DNA of 24,856 bases from Microcystis sp. T1-4 (GTDB lineage Bacteria > Cyanobacteriota > Cyanobacteriia > Cyanobacteriales > Microcystaceae): the NCBI RefSeq assembly GCF_000297435.1, contig NZ_CAIP01000026.1:1-24856 (forward strand). Reading direction: 5' to 3'. Of the stretch, positions 1-8,690 are shown in pieces. The notes beneath the pieces are model-generated. The model made no database searches and had not been told where the DNA came from. It worked only from the letters and a program-made list of their open reading frames with translations. The first letter of the stretch is position 1; the number at the start of each line of letters is the position of its first letter. Position numbers and translations under genes: made by a program.

Positions 1-49
1 GGGGGGATCTGACAACTTTTAACTCCTACCTACTTATCACCATATATTC

Positions 50-168
50 AAGTAGGGTGCGTCAGACAATCCCTTGTTTTTAGGGAAAAAATCAAGAGCT
101 AAATATTGCCGTAACGCACCACAAAGAAAAGTGTTTGGTGCGTTACGCTACGCTAACACACCCTACTT
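50..168. repeat. MITE-like inverted-repeat element next to the M3 peptidase stop codon
   Basis: The ends are perfect 10-bp inverted repeats, AAGTAGGGTG at 50-59 and CACCCTACTT at 159-168. Inside is a second hairpin with an 11-bp stem, CGTAACGCACC (110-120) and GGTGCGTTACG (137-147). No coding capacity is visible. The right end reaches within a base of the peptidase stop codon (169-171), so the element may form the 3' end of that transcript. The terminal motif GTAGGGTGCGT recurs in the repeats at 11732 and 14828. No target-site duplication is clear. Confidence 0.6.
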
Positions 169-2220
169 TTATAAGCCGCTATGACGGAGGAGAGGCTCGG
201 TACTAGGTTCGCGACCGCGGAAAGCTTTAAAAACATTCATAGGATGGGAACTTCCCCCCATAGCTAAGACAGTATCGCGAAAACGGCGACCGATCGCTTT
301 CACTGCTTCTTCGTTATCTAATCCCACTTCCTCGAAAGCGGCAAAAGCATCGGCGCTGAGAACTTCTGCCCATTTATAACTATAGTAACCCGCCGCATAA
401 CCGCCGGCGAAAATATGTCCAAAAGAACACAAGAAAGCATCTTCTGGTAGGGGAGGAATGATCGTCGTCGTCGCCGCTAAACGCTGTCTAACTTGTTTAG
501 GGGTTTCGCCGCCATTCGGTTGATAACGATGGTGTAATTCCAAATCTACTAAAGACAAATGTAGCTGACGCAGCATAGCCGAACCGCTCATATAATTCTT
601 AGCTAGAAGCAGTTTTTGATAGTAATGTTCGGGGAGAGTTTCACCGGTTTGGTAGTGTTTGGCCATACTCATTAAAGTAGGGCGATCATAACACCAATTT
701 TCCATAAATTGACTGGGCAATTCCACCGCGTCCCACTCAACGTTATTAATACCCGCAGCCCCGGAATAGTCCACAGTGGTTAACATATGCTGTAAACCGT
801 GGCCAAATTCGTGAAATAGGGTAGTTACCTCCTCAAAGGTCATTAAACTGGGGTTTCCGTCCACTGGAGGCGTTTGATTGCAGATTAAATAAGCCACAGG
901 TAAACGCACCTCGGTGCCGGTTTTGGCGCGACCGATACAGACATCCATCCAAGCACCGCCGCGTTTTTCGGCGGGACGACTGTAGGCATCGAGGTAGAAA
1001 TAGGCGATTTTTTCGCCCTTTTCGTCGTTAATCTGGAAATAACGCACATCGGGATGCCAGATAGGTGCTTTACCGTCGGCAGCGATAATTTCTACCCCAA
1101 AAATCCGTTTAGCGAGGCTAAATATGCCTTCTAAAACCCGTGGTAGGGGGAAATAGGGGCGTAATTCCTCGGCACTAAAGTTAAACTTGGCCTGACGCTG
1201 TTTTTCTGACCAATAGGCTATATCCCAATGCTTGAGATCGTCGGTTCCGGCAAAAGTTTTTAGGGCCTCTAAATCCTGTTTTGCCGCTTCATAGCTGACT
1301 TGGCGCAAATTGTCAAGCAATTTCTCGATTTCATCCACAGAATTGGCCATTTTCCTGGCAAGACTGACCTCGGCGTAGGTACTATAACCTAAAAGATGGG
1401 CCTGTTCCTGACGAAGTTGCAAAATGCGATCGATTAAGGGATTATTATCCAATTCTCCCAGATCAGCCCGACTAACGTAGGCCTTATACAGTTTTTCGCG
1501 CAATTCCCGATTATCGCTGTACTTCATAAAGGGGAAATAACTGGGAAAATCGAGGGTAATCACCCAGGGGCCAGTTTCGGTGCTGGCGTTAGTTTCCCCT
1601 TGGCCCCGGGCGGTTTGGGCGGCTAAACTAAGGAGACTAGGGGGTAAACCGGCGATATCTTCTGGGGTTGTTAGTTTCAGTTGAAAAGCTTTGGTGGCAT
1701 CGAGGATGTTATTAGAAAATTTCGTGGTGATTTCCGCTAATTCCAGTTGAATCGCGTTAAATCTGTCTTTTTTCTCCCCTACCAATCCCACCCCAGCCAA
1801 TTGAGCATCCCGCAGGGAAGCTTCGACAATGCGCTGTTGTGCCTCGTCTAATTGCCCCCAGCTTTCTCCTTGGCGCAGGGACAAAAATGCCTCATAAATG
1901 GGTTTACTTTGGCTTAAACGGCTAATAAACTCGACCACCTGCGGTTGTACGCTTTCGTAAGCTTGACGCAATTCTGGGCTATTTTTTACCCCCATCAGAT
2001 GACCGATAATCCCCCAACTCCAGCTTAAACGTTCTTCGATCCGGGTGAGGGGTTCGACTAATTTTTCCCAAGTGGGGGCAATCTGCGCTTCTAGATCGGT
2101 TAATTCTCTGGCCAGTTCCTGCAAAAGTTGCGTTATGCCAGGGACAATCAGGCCGGGTTGGATTTGGTCAAAAGCCGGTAATCCTTGACCGGCAAGCAGC
2201 GGGTTACTGGTGTTCGTCAT
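169..2220 (-). CDS. prlC: M3 family oligopeptidase (oligopeptidase A / PrlC type)
   Basis: A cytosolic zinc metallopeptidase that cleaves short peptides, for example products of ATP-dependent proteases or released signal peptides. The 683-residue product has the usual length for oligopeptidase A. The zinc site is plain: HEFGH at residues 470-474 (His470 and His474 as ligands, Glu471 as catalytic base), with the third ligand expected at Glu500 in the conserved DAVELPSQ stretch. The long N-terminal helical part and the C-terminal GGYAAGYYSYKWA segment are typical of the family. No signal peptide is seen. The ATG start at 2220 gives an N-terminus that fits the family. It is transcribed alone, away from the rest of the window, and ends against an inverted-repeat element. 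The family assignment is secure; PrlC versus a close M3 paralogue is less so. Confidence 0.95.
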   Translation of the reverse strand: MTNTSNPLLAGQGLPAFDQIQPGLIVPGITQLLQELARELTDLEAQIAPTWEKLVEPLTRIEERLSWSWGIIGHLMGVKNSPELRQAYESVQPQVVEFISRLSQSKPIYEAFLSLRQGESWGQLDEAQQRIVEASLRDAQLAGVGLVGEKKDRFNAIQLELAEITTKFSNNILDATKAFQLKLTTPEDIAGLPPSLLSLAAQTARGQGETNASTETGPWVITLDFPSYFPFMKYSDNRELREKLYKAYVSRADLGELDNNPLIDRILQLRQEQAHLLGYSTYAEVSLARKMANSVDEIEKLLDNLRQVSYEAAKQDLEALKTFAGTDDLKHWDIAYWSEKQRQAKFNFSAEELRPYFPLPRVLEGIFSLAKRIFGVEIIAADGKAPIWHPDVRYFQINDEKGEKIAYFYLDAYSRPAEKRGGAWMDVCIGRAKTGTEVRLPVAYLICNQTPPVDGNPSLMTFEEVTTLFHEFGHGLQHMLTTVDYSGAAGINNVEWDAVELPSQFMENWCYDRPTLMSMAKHYQTGETLPEHYYQKLLLAKNYMSGSAMLRQLHLSLVDLELHHRYQPNGGETPKQVRQRLAATTTIIPPLPEDAFLCSFGHIFAGGYAAGYYSYKWAEVLSADAFAAFEEVGLDNEEAVKAIGRRFRDTVLAMGGSSHPMNVFKAFRGREPSTEPLLRHSGL

Positions 2221-3055
2221 AATTGTTGGTCTGCAAGGGTGAGTAATCTGTATCTTTTACTACCCTAACCTAAATCCCTGACCATCTATTCAGGCGATCG
2301 ATTGCCGGAGCTTTTTCAGTGATCAGTGGGGTGTGGGGTGTGGGGTGTGGGAAGTGGGGAGGTGGGGAAGTGGGGAAATTGAACTAAAACCCCAAAACCC
2401 TAAAACTCCAACACCTAAAACCTGACTCCTGACTCCTGACTCCTAACCCAATGTGGGGCAAAGATAAGCAAAAATTATCTATTGACTGCAAAAGATTGAG
2501 AATATTTAAGTTAACATTCCGCAATATTTACAAATTCTTAAGAATTAATTGAGAAAGATTTTTATTTAACAACGATGTTACAAGGGTTACAGCGATTTGA
2601 TAGAATTTCATAGTGGGTTATTCTGTGCTTTTTTGGGCAGCAATAGTTAAAACCCTTGCCACACCTAGAAGGTGTTCCTAATTAGGACGGTCAAATCAGT
2701 TAATTTCACCCATAACGATGATCTTTTTTTTGTGTAGTTTTATTGCAAAAAAAAAGTTTTTTTGACAAAAAGTACAAAGTATGATGTGTCATAACGTATT
2801 TCTGGCTGCGAGTAATTATTGTAGAGGGAGAGAAGGGAGAAGGGAGAAGGGAGGGGGGAGAATAAATAGGGTTTGCGGCAAAAAGTTTGTTGGTGGGGTC
2901 AGGCAGGGGGCAGGGTTCGGCCGTGAGACTGAGCTCACGCCGAAGTCTCACGGCCGAAGCCCACACCCCATCACCCCACTTCCCTATCTACCCCACTTCA
3001 TAATTCATAATTCATAATTCCCACACCCCACACCCTGTCCCTAGGAAAAACTTCT
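2221..3055. other. Non-coding spacer rich in short repeats
   Basis: About 835 bases without a credible gene. It holds a G-rich GTGGGGT-type tract (about 2327-2376), CCTGACT x3 (2421-2441), GGGAGAA-type repeats (about 2826-2862), a perfect inverted repeat (2917-2959) and CATAATT x3 (2999-3019). An A+T-rich stretch (2460-2790) lies between them. Open frames here translate low-complexity repeats and resemble no protein. The left end should contain the promoter of the M3 peptidase. Confidence 0.7.
2917..2959. repeat. Perfect 15-bp inverted repeat
   Basis: Arms TTCGGCCGTGAGACT (2917-2931) and AGTCTCACGGCCGAA (2945-2959) enclose a 13-base loop that contains the palindrome GAGCTC. The hairpin lies about 100 bases downstream of the CobW-type gene (minus strand), so it could end or stabilise that transcript. 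There is no T-run on either side, so it is not a classical intrinsic terminator and may be a dispersed repeat. Confidence 0.6.
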
Positions 3056-4090
3056 TCAGCAAACCCTAGTTAAGGCCTGCTCGATTCTCTGACTATCGAG
3101 GGAGCGGCCGATAAAGACCAAGCGGGTTTGCCGCATTTCTGTGGATTGCCAGGGTCGGTCGAAGAAAGAATCAAAGCGATCGCCGACTCCCTGTAACACC
3201 ATACGCATGGGTTTATGGGCCACGTTAACAAATCCCTTGACCCGATAGATTTCTTCTCGGGCCACCAATTCTTTGATCCGTTGGGTCAAAATTTGGGCAT
3301 CTACGGGAGAATCGAGGCAAAACTGCACAGAATTGATCTCCTCATCGTGATCGTGTTCTTCCTCGTGATCATGATGACTAGGACGACTAGCTAAATTATC
3401 CTCGACGGCGGCATTAAATCCCAATAGCACATCGGGGCTAATTTGTCCATCAGCACAAGTAACTATTTTTACCGTCGATCGCAGTTGTGTTTTCAGCCAA
3501 TTAATAATTTTTTCTAATTCAATTTCGCTGATGAGATCGGTTTTAGTTAAGAGTACCAGGTCAGCGCAGGCTAACTGATCCTCAAATAACTCCTCAATAG
3601 GCGTTTCGTGTTCTAAATTGGGGTCTGCTTGCCTTTGTGCCGTTAAAGCCTCCAAATCCGCCACCAGACGACCCCTAGCGATAGCAAAACCATCCACCAC
3701 CGTGATTACCCCGTCCACCGTGGCACCGTTGCGGATTTCCGGCCAGCGAAAAGCTTGAACCAGAGGTTTAGGTAAAGCTAATCCGGAAGTTTCGATCAGC
3801 ATACAATCCAACTGTTGCCGTCGCTCCAGCAATTTCTGCATGGTGGGGAGAAATTCTTCCTGTACTGTACAGCACAGACAACCGTTGGTCAGTTCCACAA
3901 TATTATCGTTGGGGTTGTCATCGCAGGTCTGACAACTTTTCAACAAATCACCATCAATGCCCACTTCTCCGAATTCATTGACCATAACGGCCACCCGTCG
4001 GCCTTGATTATTTTGCAGTAGATGACGGATGAGGGTAGTTTTTCCCGCACCCAGAAAACCCGTGATCACAGTAACTGGAATTTTGTGCAT
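3056..4090 (-). CDS. cobW: CobW/P47K (COG0523) family metal-binding GTPase
   Basis: A G3E-family GTPase thought to act as a metal chaperone or insertase. The 344-residue protein has a Walker A motif GFLGAGKTTL (11-20), the family metal-binding motif CLCC (71-74), and the guanine-specificity motif TKTD (182-185). A His/Asp/Glu-rich stretch (239-251) comes before the C-terminal CobW domain and is typical of members that handle zinc, cobalt or nickel. Two additional cysteines at 53 and 56 (CQTC) lie between the GTPase motifs. The substrate metal cannot be read from sequence. COG0523 covers cobalamin-related CobW and zinc-responsive paralogues, and no cobalamin genes or convincing Zur box lie nearby, so the symbol is a family label only. 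It is divergent from a small exported protein across a 200-base spacer. Confidence 0.9.
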   Translation of the reverse strand: MHKIPVTVITGFLGAGKTTLIRHLLQNNQGRRVAVMVNEFGEVGIDGDLLKSCQTCDDNPNDNIVELTNGCLCCTVQEEFLPTMQKLLERRQQLDCMLIETSGLALPKPLVQAFRWPEIRNGATVDGVITVVDGFAIARGRLVADLEALTAQRQADPNLEHETPIEELFEDQLACADLVLLTKTDLISEIELEKIINWLKTQLRSTVKIVTCADGQISPDVLLGFNAAVEDNLASRPSHHDHEEEHDHDEEINSVQFCLDSPVDAQILTQRIKELVAREEIYRVKGFVNVAHKPMRMVLQGVGDRFDSFFDRPWQSTEMRQTRLVFIGRSLDSQRIEQALTRVC

Positions 4091-4242
4091 AGATAGAGCG
4101 ATCGATCATGTTCTTAGATCAATCTATCAGACTTCCGGTCTAGGGTTGAGGGTTTCAGCGCTAATTCTTTAGGATTGCCCCACCAATTGCCAGACTGTCA
4201 CAAACTAGCTGAAATTTTCCTAGTTAGTCGTTATTCTGTTAG

Positions 4243-4277
4243 AAGTTTCAGCCGGCTAAATAATCGCTGAAAAACTT
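4243..4277 (+). promoter_or_regulatory. Imperfect hairpin just upstream of the small exported protein
   Basis: AAGTTTCAGC (4243-4252) can pair with GCTGAAAAACTT (4266-4277), leaving a two-base bulge and a 13-base loop. It ends about 15 bases before the ATG at 4293, so it would sit in the 5' leader. Any role in translation is inference. Confidence 0.3.
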
Positions 4278-4292
4278 TTGTGGGAGTGGATT

Positions 4293-4481
4293 ATGTTACA
4301 ACGTCTTTTTTTAGCCTTTACCCTCGCTTTTCCTCTTTATTTAAGCATTGCTATTCAACAAACTTCTCCTCTAGCTGATAGAGTAAATCGCCCTTCTTCT
4401 CGCGGAATCAATAAAATTGAGCAGACGGTAAAAACTATCCAAAAGCAGTTAAAACAAGAGCATTCGGTTCAATTAGATTAA
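4293..4481 (+). CDS. Small exported or membrane-anchored protein of unknown function
   Basis: A 62-residue product starting MLQRLFLAF. The first 20 or so residues are hydrophobic after a single arginine and look like a signal peptide or an N-terminal anchor. The remaining 40 residues are polar and basic, with a short helix-prone stretch near the C-terminus. I chose the ATG at 4293 over an in-frame TTG at 4278, since the TTG version would put charged and aromatic residues before the hydrophobic segment. I recognise no family. Support for it being real comes from the signal-like N-terminus, its own upstream leader and a hairpin with a T-rich tail right after the stop. It converges on the CapD-type gene. 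Confidence 0.5.
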   Translation: MLQRLFLAFTLAFPLYLSIAIQQTSPLADRVNRPSSRGINKIEQTVKTIQKQLKQEHSVQLD

Positions 4482-4495
4482 TAAATTTTGGCAAC

Positions 4496-4519
4496 AAGAG
4501 GAGAGGTAAAACTCCTCTT
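4496..4519 (+). terminator. Probable intrinsic terminator between convergent genes
   Basis: AAGAGGAG (4496-4503) pairs perfectly with CTCCTCTT (4512-4519) around an 8-base loop, followed on the plus strand by the T-rich CTTTACTTTT. It lies 15 bases after the stop of the small exported protein and overlaps the very end of the convergent dehydratase transcript. Confidence 0.6.
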
Positions 4520-4521
4520 CT

Positions 4522-6429
4522 TTACTTTTGACTTGACAAACTACTGGCTATTTGCTGCGGGGGCCGGTATTCGGGAACTAAATCTTGTAGGGACTTAACT
4601 AGGCCCTGACGGTCATTAAGTTGAATATAATTAAGCAGTTGTTCTAATTTGATTTGCAATTTTTCCCAAGCAAGAAAGTGTTCATGAGCGCAAAAAATCT
4701 TTGGGTGAGCGGTGGGAAGAGCTTTATCGGTATCGATTAATAATTCTTCGTAGAGTTTTTCCCCGGGTCTTAATCCTGTGATTTCAATATCGATATCTTG
4801 CCCTAATTCTAAGCCACTTAAACGAATCATCTGTAGGGCCAAATCGTAAATTCTTACCGGTTCACCCATATCTAACAGGAATACCTCACCCCCCTTAGCC
4901 ATGGCTCCTGCTTGTATAACCAAACGCACCGCCTCCGGAATAGACATAAAATAGCGAATAATATCGCGATGGGTGAGGGTAATATTCTTACGTTGGGCGA
5001 TTTGTTCCCGGAAACGCGGCACCACGGAACCGCTACTATCGAGAACATTGCCAAAGCGGACGATAGCGCAACAGGTGGAAGTGTCGGGTAAAGCGGCCAA
5101 AGCTTGTATAACTAACTCAGCACAGCGTTTGCTGGCCCCCATAATGTTAGTCGGTCTGACGGCCTTATCGGTGGAAATGAGAACTAAATTACTAACCGAA
5201 TTCTCGATCGCGGTCTGAGCGACATTTAAACTGCCCCAAACATTAGTGTAAACCCCCTGACTAGGATTGGCTTCCACAAGGGGAACGTGCTTATAGGCGG
5301 CCGTGTGATAAATTGTCTCAATTTGGTGTTGTTGGATGACTCGGGCCAGATGATTGCGGTCAAGAACATTGCCTAGATAGGCATACTTGCGTAAATCGCT
5401 ATAATTTTCACCCAAATCGAGATCAATTTTGTAGAGGGAAAACTCATTTAATTCGTAGATTACCAAGCATTTTGGCTTGAGGAAAGCGATTTGTCGGCAT
5501 AATTCCGAACCGATGGAACCGCCACCCCCAGTGACTAACACCGCTTTACCGGTGACATTTTTTCCCAAAAGTTCGGGATGGGGTAAAATTTCTTCCCGTC
5601 CTAATAATTCCGAGACATCGACACTGCGAATCTGATTGATGGTCGCTTCTCCCGATAAAATTTTTGAGAGGGGAGGGACGGTTTTAATGTCGATGGGTAA
5701 AATTTCTAGACTTTCGATGATTTGCCGCTTTCTGGCCTTGTCTAGGTTCGGAATAGCCAGAACAACCCAGTCAAAGGCCCGTTTTTGGTGCAGTGGTGCC
5801 AATTGAGAGGGGGGATAAACCCTAATGCCTTGGATAACTCGCTGCTGCAAATTGGGATTATCATCAACAAAGGCCAATAAACGATAGTGGGGGTCATTTT
5901 GTAGGGAACGTGCTAATTGACAACCCACAATTCCCGCACCATAGATAACAATTCTCGGTTCTCTATCGACACTACTGACGTAAATATTCAGACGGTGAAA
6001 GACAGAACGAATCAACAATCTCACCCCGATAACCAATACTAGGGTTAACAATGCGTCGATAATCAGGACTGAACGCGGCAAAAAGGCATCCCCTTGAAAG
6101 TAGGCAAGACTGATTAAAACCCCTGAACTATAGAGAACCGCTTGCAGTACGGACGAAAGAAACTCTAATCCTGTATAACGTACTACGGGACTGTAAATAC
6201 CTTTGAGAGAGAAAACTAGAGTTTTAATGGCAATTAATCCCAATATTTGCCCTAAAAAAGCTCTAATTTGCTGATATTCGAGGCTCAGATTCAACCTGAG
6301 AGAGAAGGCTAGATAGATGGTTAGACTAAAAATCAGGCAATCGGTGACAATTAAAAGAGATCGCTTCGATGACCTAGATAGGGAATTAGCCAATTTAAGG
6401 ATATTGTTCGCCAGTTTTCTATACATCAT
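4522..6429 (-). CDS. capD: Membrane-anchored UDP-sugar 4,6-dehydratase (CapD/WbpM/PglF type)
   Basis: Likely converts UDP-N-acetylglucosamine to a 4-keto-6-deoxy sugar for capsule, exopolysaccharide or lipopolysaccharide synthesis. The 635-residue length matches the long membrane-bound class. The N-terminal 145 residues hold about four hydrophobic segments. A first Rossmann-like CoA-binding-type domain follows (YGAGIVG, 163-169), then the catalytic SDR domain with its NAD-binding glycine motif GGGGSIG (301-307). The active-site region STDKAVRPTNIMGASK (419-434) has Met430 where short SDR enzymes have tyrosine, which is the known hallmark of WbpM/PglF-type dehydratases rather than a defect. 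RPGEKLYEELL near residue 554 is also typical. It stands alone, with csaB about 12 kb away as the only other cell-surface polysaccharide gene. The exact substrate is inferred. Confidence 0.9.
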   Translation of the reverse strand: MMYRKLANNILKLANSLSRSSKRSLLIVTDCLIFSLTIYLAFSLRLNLSLEYQQIRAFLGQILGLIAIKTLVFSLKGIYSPVVRYTGLEFLSSVLQAVLYSSGVLISLAYFQGDAFLPRSVLIIDALLTLVLVIGVRLLIRSVFHRLNIYVSSVDREPRIVIYGAGIVGCQLARSLQNDPHYRLLAFVDDNPNLQQRVIQGIRVYPPSQLAPLHQKRAFDWVVLAIPNLDKARKRQIIESLEILPIDIKTVPPLSKILSGEATINQIRSVDVSELLGREEILPHPELLGKNVTGKAVLVTGGGGSIGSELCRQIAFLKPKCLVIYELNEFSLYKIDLDLGENYSDLRKYAYLGNVLDRNHLARVIQQHQIETIYHTAAYKHVPLVEANPSQGVYTNVWGSLNVAQTAIENSVSNLVLISTDKAVRPTNIMGASKRCAELVIQALAALPDTSTCCAIVRFGNVLDSSGSVVPRFREQIAQRKNITLTHRDIIRYFMSIPEAVRLVIQAGAMAKGGEVFLLDMGEPVRIYDLALQMIRLSGLELGQDIDIEITGLRPGEKLYEELLIDTDKALPTAHPKIFCAHEHFLAWEKLQIKLEQLLNYIQLNDRQGLVKSLQDLVPEYRPPQQIASSLSSQK

Positions 6430-6961
6430 CCAATTGATTAATTAATCTTAAGGTAAATACTTGGCCTCTCTCGACTTTGTCTGGTACTCAGTGTTTATGG
6501 TTATTAGGAGTCTTCCTAAGCAAGGCTTTGAAGACTATCTTTCCAGAAAATCATCCCTATTCTTCTTGCTTCCACACAGAAGTGAGAAGAACCAATGTTT
6601 TTTATAACAGTAGTGCCGCCCGTCTTTCCGCAGATGATATCACCCAAGTCTAAATATGTCAAGTGGCTCGATTTGTCAGGACTTTGGCTCTCTTCGGTTT
6701 GGTGGGTAAAATGTATTCTAAGATACAGTCTTGCTGGCGAGGGAGTGGAAGGAACCACTCCAGACACAGAGGACACAAAGATTGATCGCTTCTATAGTAA
6801 GTTAAACTGATCACACAAAGAATAAGAGAGCCGGACTTTTTTCCTTTTAGCAACTTTTCATCGCTCCCCAAAAATTTTCTGCTCCCAAATATCTAGCCGA
6901 TAAATCACCGCTAGTCAAGGTTACAATCAAGAATTGACACAAAAATTTATCAACTAAAGTT
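6430..6961. other. Non-coding spacer with a MITE-like element
   Basis: Spacer between the divergent dehydratase and crtH genes. A 147-bp inverted-repeat element (6686-6832) fills its centre. The remainder should hold both promoters, but I see no strong -35/-10 pair. An 86-codon minus-strand frame (6516-6776) runs into the element; its upstream half does not resemble a protein I know, so I do not call it a gene. Confidence 0.55.
6686..6832. mobile_element. MITE-like element, copy A, with terminal inverted repeats and a direct-repeat flank
   Basis: The 147-bp element begins GGCTCTCTT (6686-6694) and ends AAGAGAGCC (6824-6832), a perfect 9-bp terminal inverted repeat. The 7-bp sequence GGACTTT directly abuts both ends (6679-6685 and 6833-6839), as expected for a target-site duplication. 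Inside is a short hairpin (GAGTGG and CCACTC). No transposase is encoded, so it would need one in trans. Its inner 120 bp or so is closely repeated at 23107-23241. Confidence 0.75.
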
Positions 6962-8473
6962 ATGAGTAATCAGTACGATGCGATCGTGATTGGGTCGGGA
7001 ATCGGGGGATTGGTGACAGCGACGCAATTAGCGGCAAAAGGAGCAAAAGTCTTGGTTTTAGAGAGTTATCTGATTCCGGGGGGCAGCGCGGGTTATTTTG
7101 AACGAGAGGGTTATCGTTTTGATGTGGGTGCTTCGATGATTTTTGGTTTTGGCAAAAAGGGGACGACTAACCTCTTAACCAAAGCTTTGGCAGCGGTGGA
7201 TATGAGTATCGAAACCATTGCCGATCCCGTCCAGATCCACTATCATCTCCCGGACGGATTAGACTTAAAAGTTCATCGCGACTACGAACAATTTTTACAG
7301 GAATTAATTAGCCATTTTCCCGCAGAAAAAACTGGTATCCGGCGCTTTTACGATGAATGCTGGCAGGTGTTTAATTGTCTCAATAGTATGGATTTACTAT
7401 CGCTGGAAGAACCCCGCTATCTGACTAGGGTTTTTTTCCAGCATCCTTTATCCTGTTTGGGATTGGTCAAGTATTTACCCCAAAATGCGGGAGATGTGGC
7501 CAGAAAATATATTAAAGACCCGAAATTATTGAAATTTATCGATATGGAATGTTACTGTTGGTCGGTAGTACCCGCCGATCGCACTCCGATGATTAATGCG
7601 GGAATGGTCTTTAGCGATCGCCATTACGGGGGAATTAACTATCCCCGGGGGGGAGTAGGACAGATTGCTCTCAAGTTAGTCGCGGGATTGGAAAAGGCCG
7701 GTGGTGAAATCCAGTATCAAGCGAGAGTGACTGAGATTATTTTAGATGCAGGACGGGCGATCGGGGTAAAATTGACCAATGGTAAGGAATATTACGCGAA
7801 AAAGATTGTTTCTAATGCCACCCGTTGGGATACCTTCGAGAAACTACTCCCCCCGGAATCTCTCCCCCGCAGTGAAAAAAATTGGCAAAAACGCTATCAA
7901 AAATCCCCCAGTTTCCTGAGTTTGCATCTGGGAGTCAAGGCCGATGTGTTACCCTCAGGAAGCGAATGTCACCATATTTTACTAGAAGATTGGGAAAATA
8001 TGGAAGCAGAACAGGGAACTATCTTTGTTTCTATTCCTACCTTACTCGATCCCTCCCTAGCACCCCCGGACCATCATATCATTCATACTTTCACCCCTAG
8101 CTGGATTGATCAATGGCAAAAACTGCCCCCCCAAGAATATCAACATAAAAAAGAGGCCGCTGCTCATCGTCTAATCGAGCGCCTGAAAAAACTCTTTCCC
8201 AAACTAGATACAGGATTAGATTATATCGAAATTGGCACAGCCCGCACCCATCGCCGCTTTTTGAATAGAATCGATGGCACTTACGGCCCAATACCGCGAA
8301 GAAAACTGTTAGGCTTATTAGGAATGCCCTTTAATCGTACAGCTATTCCTAATCTTTATTGTGTGGGAGATAGTACCTTCCCCGGTCAAGGATTAAACGC
8401 GGTGGCCTTTTCTGGTTTTGCTTGCAGTCATCGTCTAGCGGTAGATCTGGGTTTACCCCGTCCCAGAGATTAA
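6962..8473 (+). CDS. crtH: Prolycopene / carotenoid cis-trans isomerase CrtH
   Basis: A flavoprotein of the phytoene-desaturase superfamily that turns tetra-cis-lycopene (prolycopene) into all-trans-lycopene, the substrate for cyclases. The 503-residue length matches cyanobacterial CrtH and plant CRTISO. The N-terminus is an FAD-binding Rossmann motif, GSGIGG (11-16), with the ribose-binding Glu34 (VLVLES) at the usual distance. The ESYLIPGGSAGYFEREGYRF region is characteristic of CRTISO. The C-terminal YCVGDSTFPGQGLNAVAFSG segment is the second FAD-binding region. The ATG at 6962 lies directly before the Rossmann strand, so the start is secure, though the ribosome binding site is weak. The gene sits alone; another carotenoid isomerase candidate (Z-ISO type) lies 13.5 kb downstream. 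Confidence 0.92.
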   Translation: MSNQYDAIVIGSGIGGLVTATQLAAKGAKVLVLESYLIPGGSAGYFEREGYRFDVGASMIFGFGKKGTTNLLTKALAAVDMSIETIADPVQIHYHLPDGLDLKVHRDYEQFLQELISHFPAEKTGIRRFYDECWQVFNCLNSMDLLSLEEPRYLTRVFFQHPLSCLGLVKYLPQNAGDVARKYIKDPKLLKFIDMECYCWSVVPADRTPMINAGMVFSDRHYGGINYPRGGVGQIALKLVAGLEKAGGEIQYQARVTEIILDAGRAIGVKLTNGKEYYAKKIVSNATRWDTFEKLLPPESLPRSEKNWQKRYQKSPSFLSLHLGVKADVLPSGSECHHILLEDWENMEAEQGTIFVSIPTLLDPSLAPPDHHIIHTFTPSWIDQWQKLPPQEYQHKKEAAAHRLIERLKKLFPKLDTGLDYIEIGTARTHRRFLNRIDGTYGPIPRRKLLGLLGMPFNRTAIPNLYCVGDSTFPGQGLNAVAFSGFACSHRLAVDLGLPRPRD

Positions 8474-8528
8474 AAGCTGAAAATTAGGATTTTTACCGGC
8501 GAATTCTTAAACCGGAAAGGAATACTTG

Positions 8529-8623
8529 ACAGCGTTTCTCAGATGGATGAAGCGCGTTTTTGCGACTGGAGTTTTTACTTCGGCAAGGTTTAATTTATAC
8601 TTCACCTTGATGAGAAACGCTGT
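8529..8623. repeat. MITE-like element bounded by perfect 13-bp inverted repeats
   Basis: ACAGCGTTTCTCA (8529-8541) and TGAGAAACGCTGT (8611-8623) bound a 95-bp element between crtH and the ABC1 kinase gene. It has no coding capacity. The end motif AGCGTTTC resembles the TATAGCGTTTC ends at 11375 and 15405, so it may belong to a related family. No target duplication is visible. Confidence 0.55.
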
Positions 8624-8641
8624 AGATCGGTTTTGCTGATG

Positions 8642-8690
8642 ACTGATAACTGATAACTGATAACTGATAACCGATGACTGATAACTGATG
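8642..8690 (+). repeat. Tandem ACTGATA heptamer array running into a start codon
   Basis: Seven 7-bp units: four perfect ACTGATA, then ACCGATG, ACTGATA and ACTGATG. The last unit supplies the ATG (8688-8690) of the ABC1-type kinase. Such short tandem heptamers are a known feature of cyanobacterial genomes. Here the array leaves no room for a Shine-Dalgarno sequence. Confidence 0.85.

Noticed and set aside
2706..3017. Overlapping frames on both strands in the spacer after cobW
   Set aside because: They run through G-rich and heptamer repeats, have low-complexity translations and no ribosome binding site.
4091..4292. Zur box upstream of the CobW-type gene
   Set aside because: No TGATAAT-type inverted repeat is found in the spacer; the matches seen are too weak to report.
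6516..6871. Several 70-86 codon frames on both strands around copy A of the MITE-like element
   Set aside because: They follow the element, and a comparable peptide is produced by copy B (around 23074-23310), so these are repeat translations.
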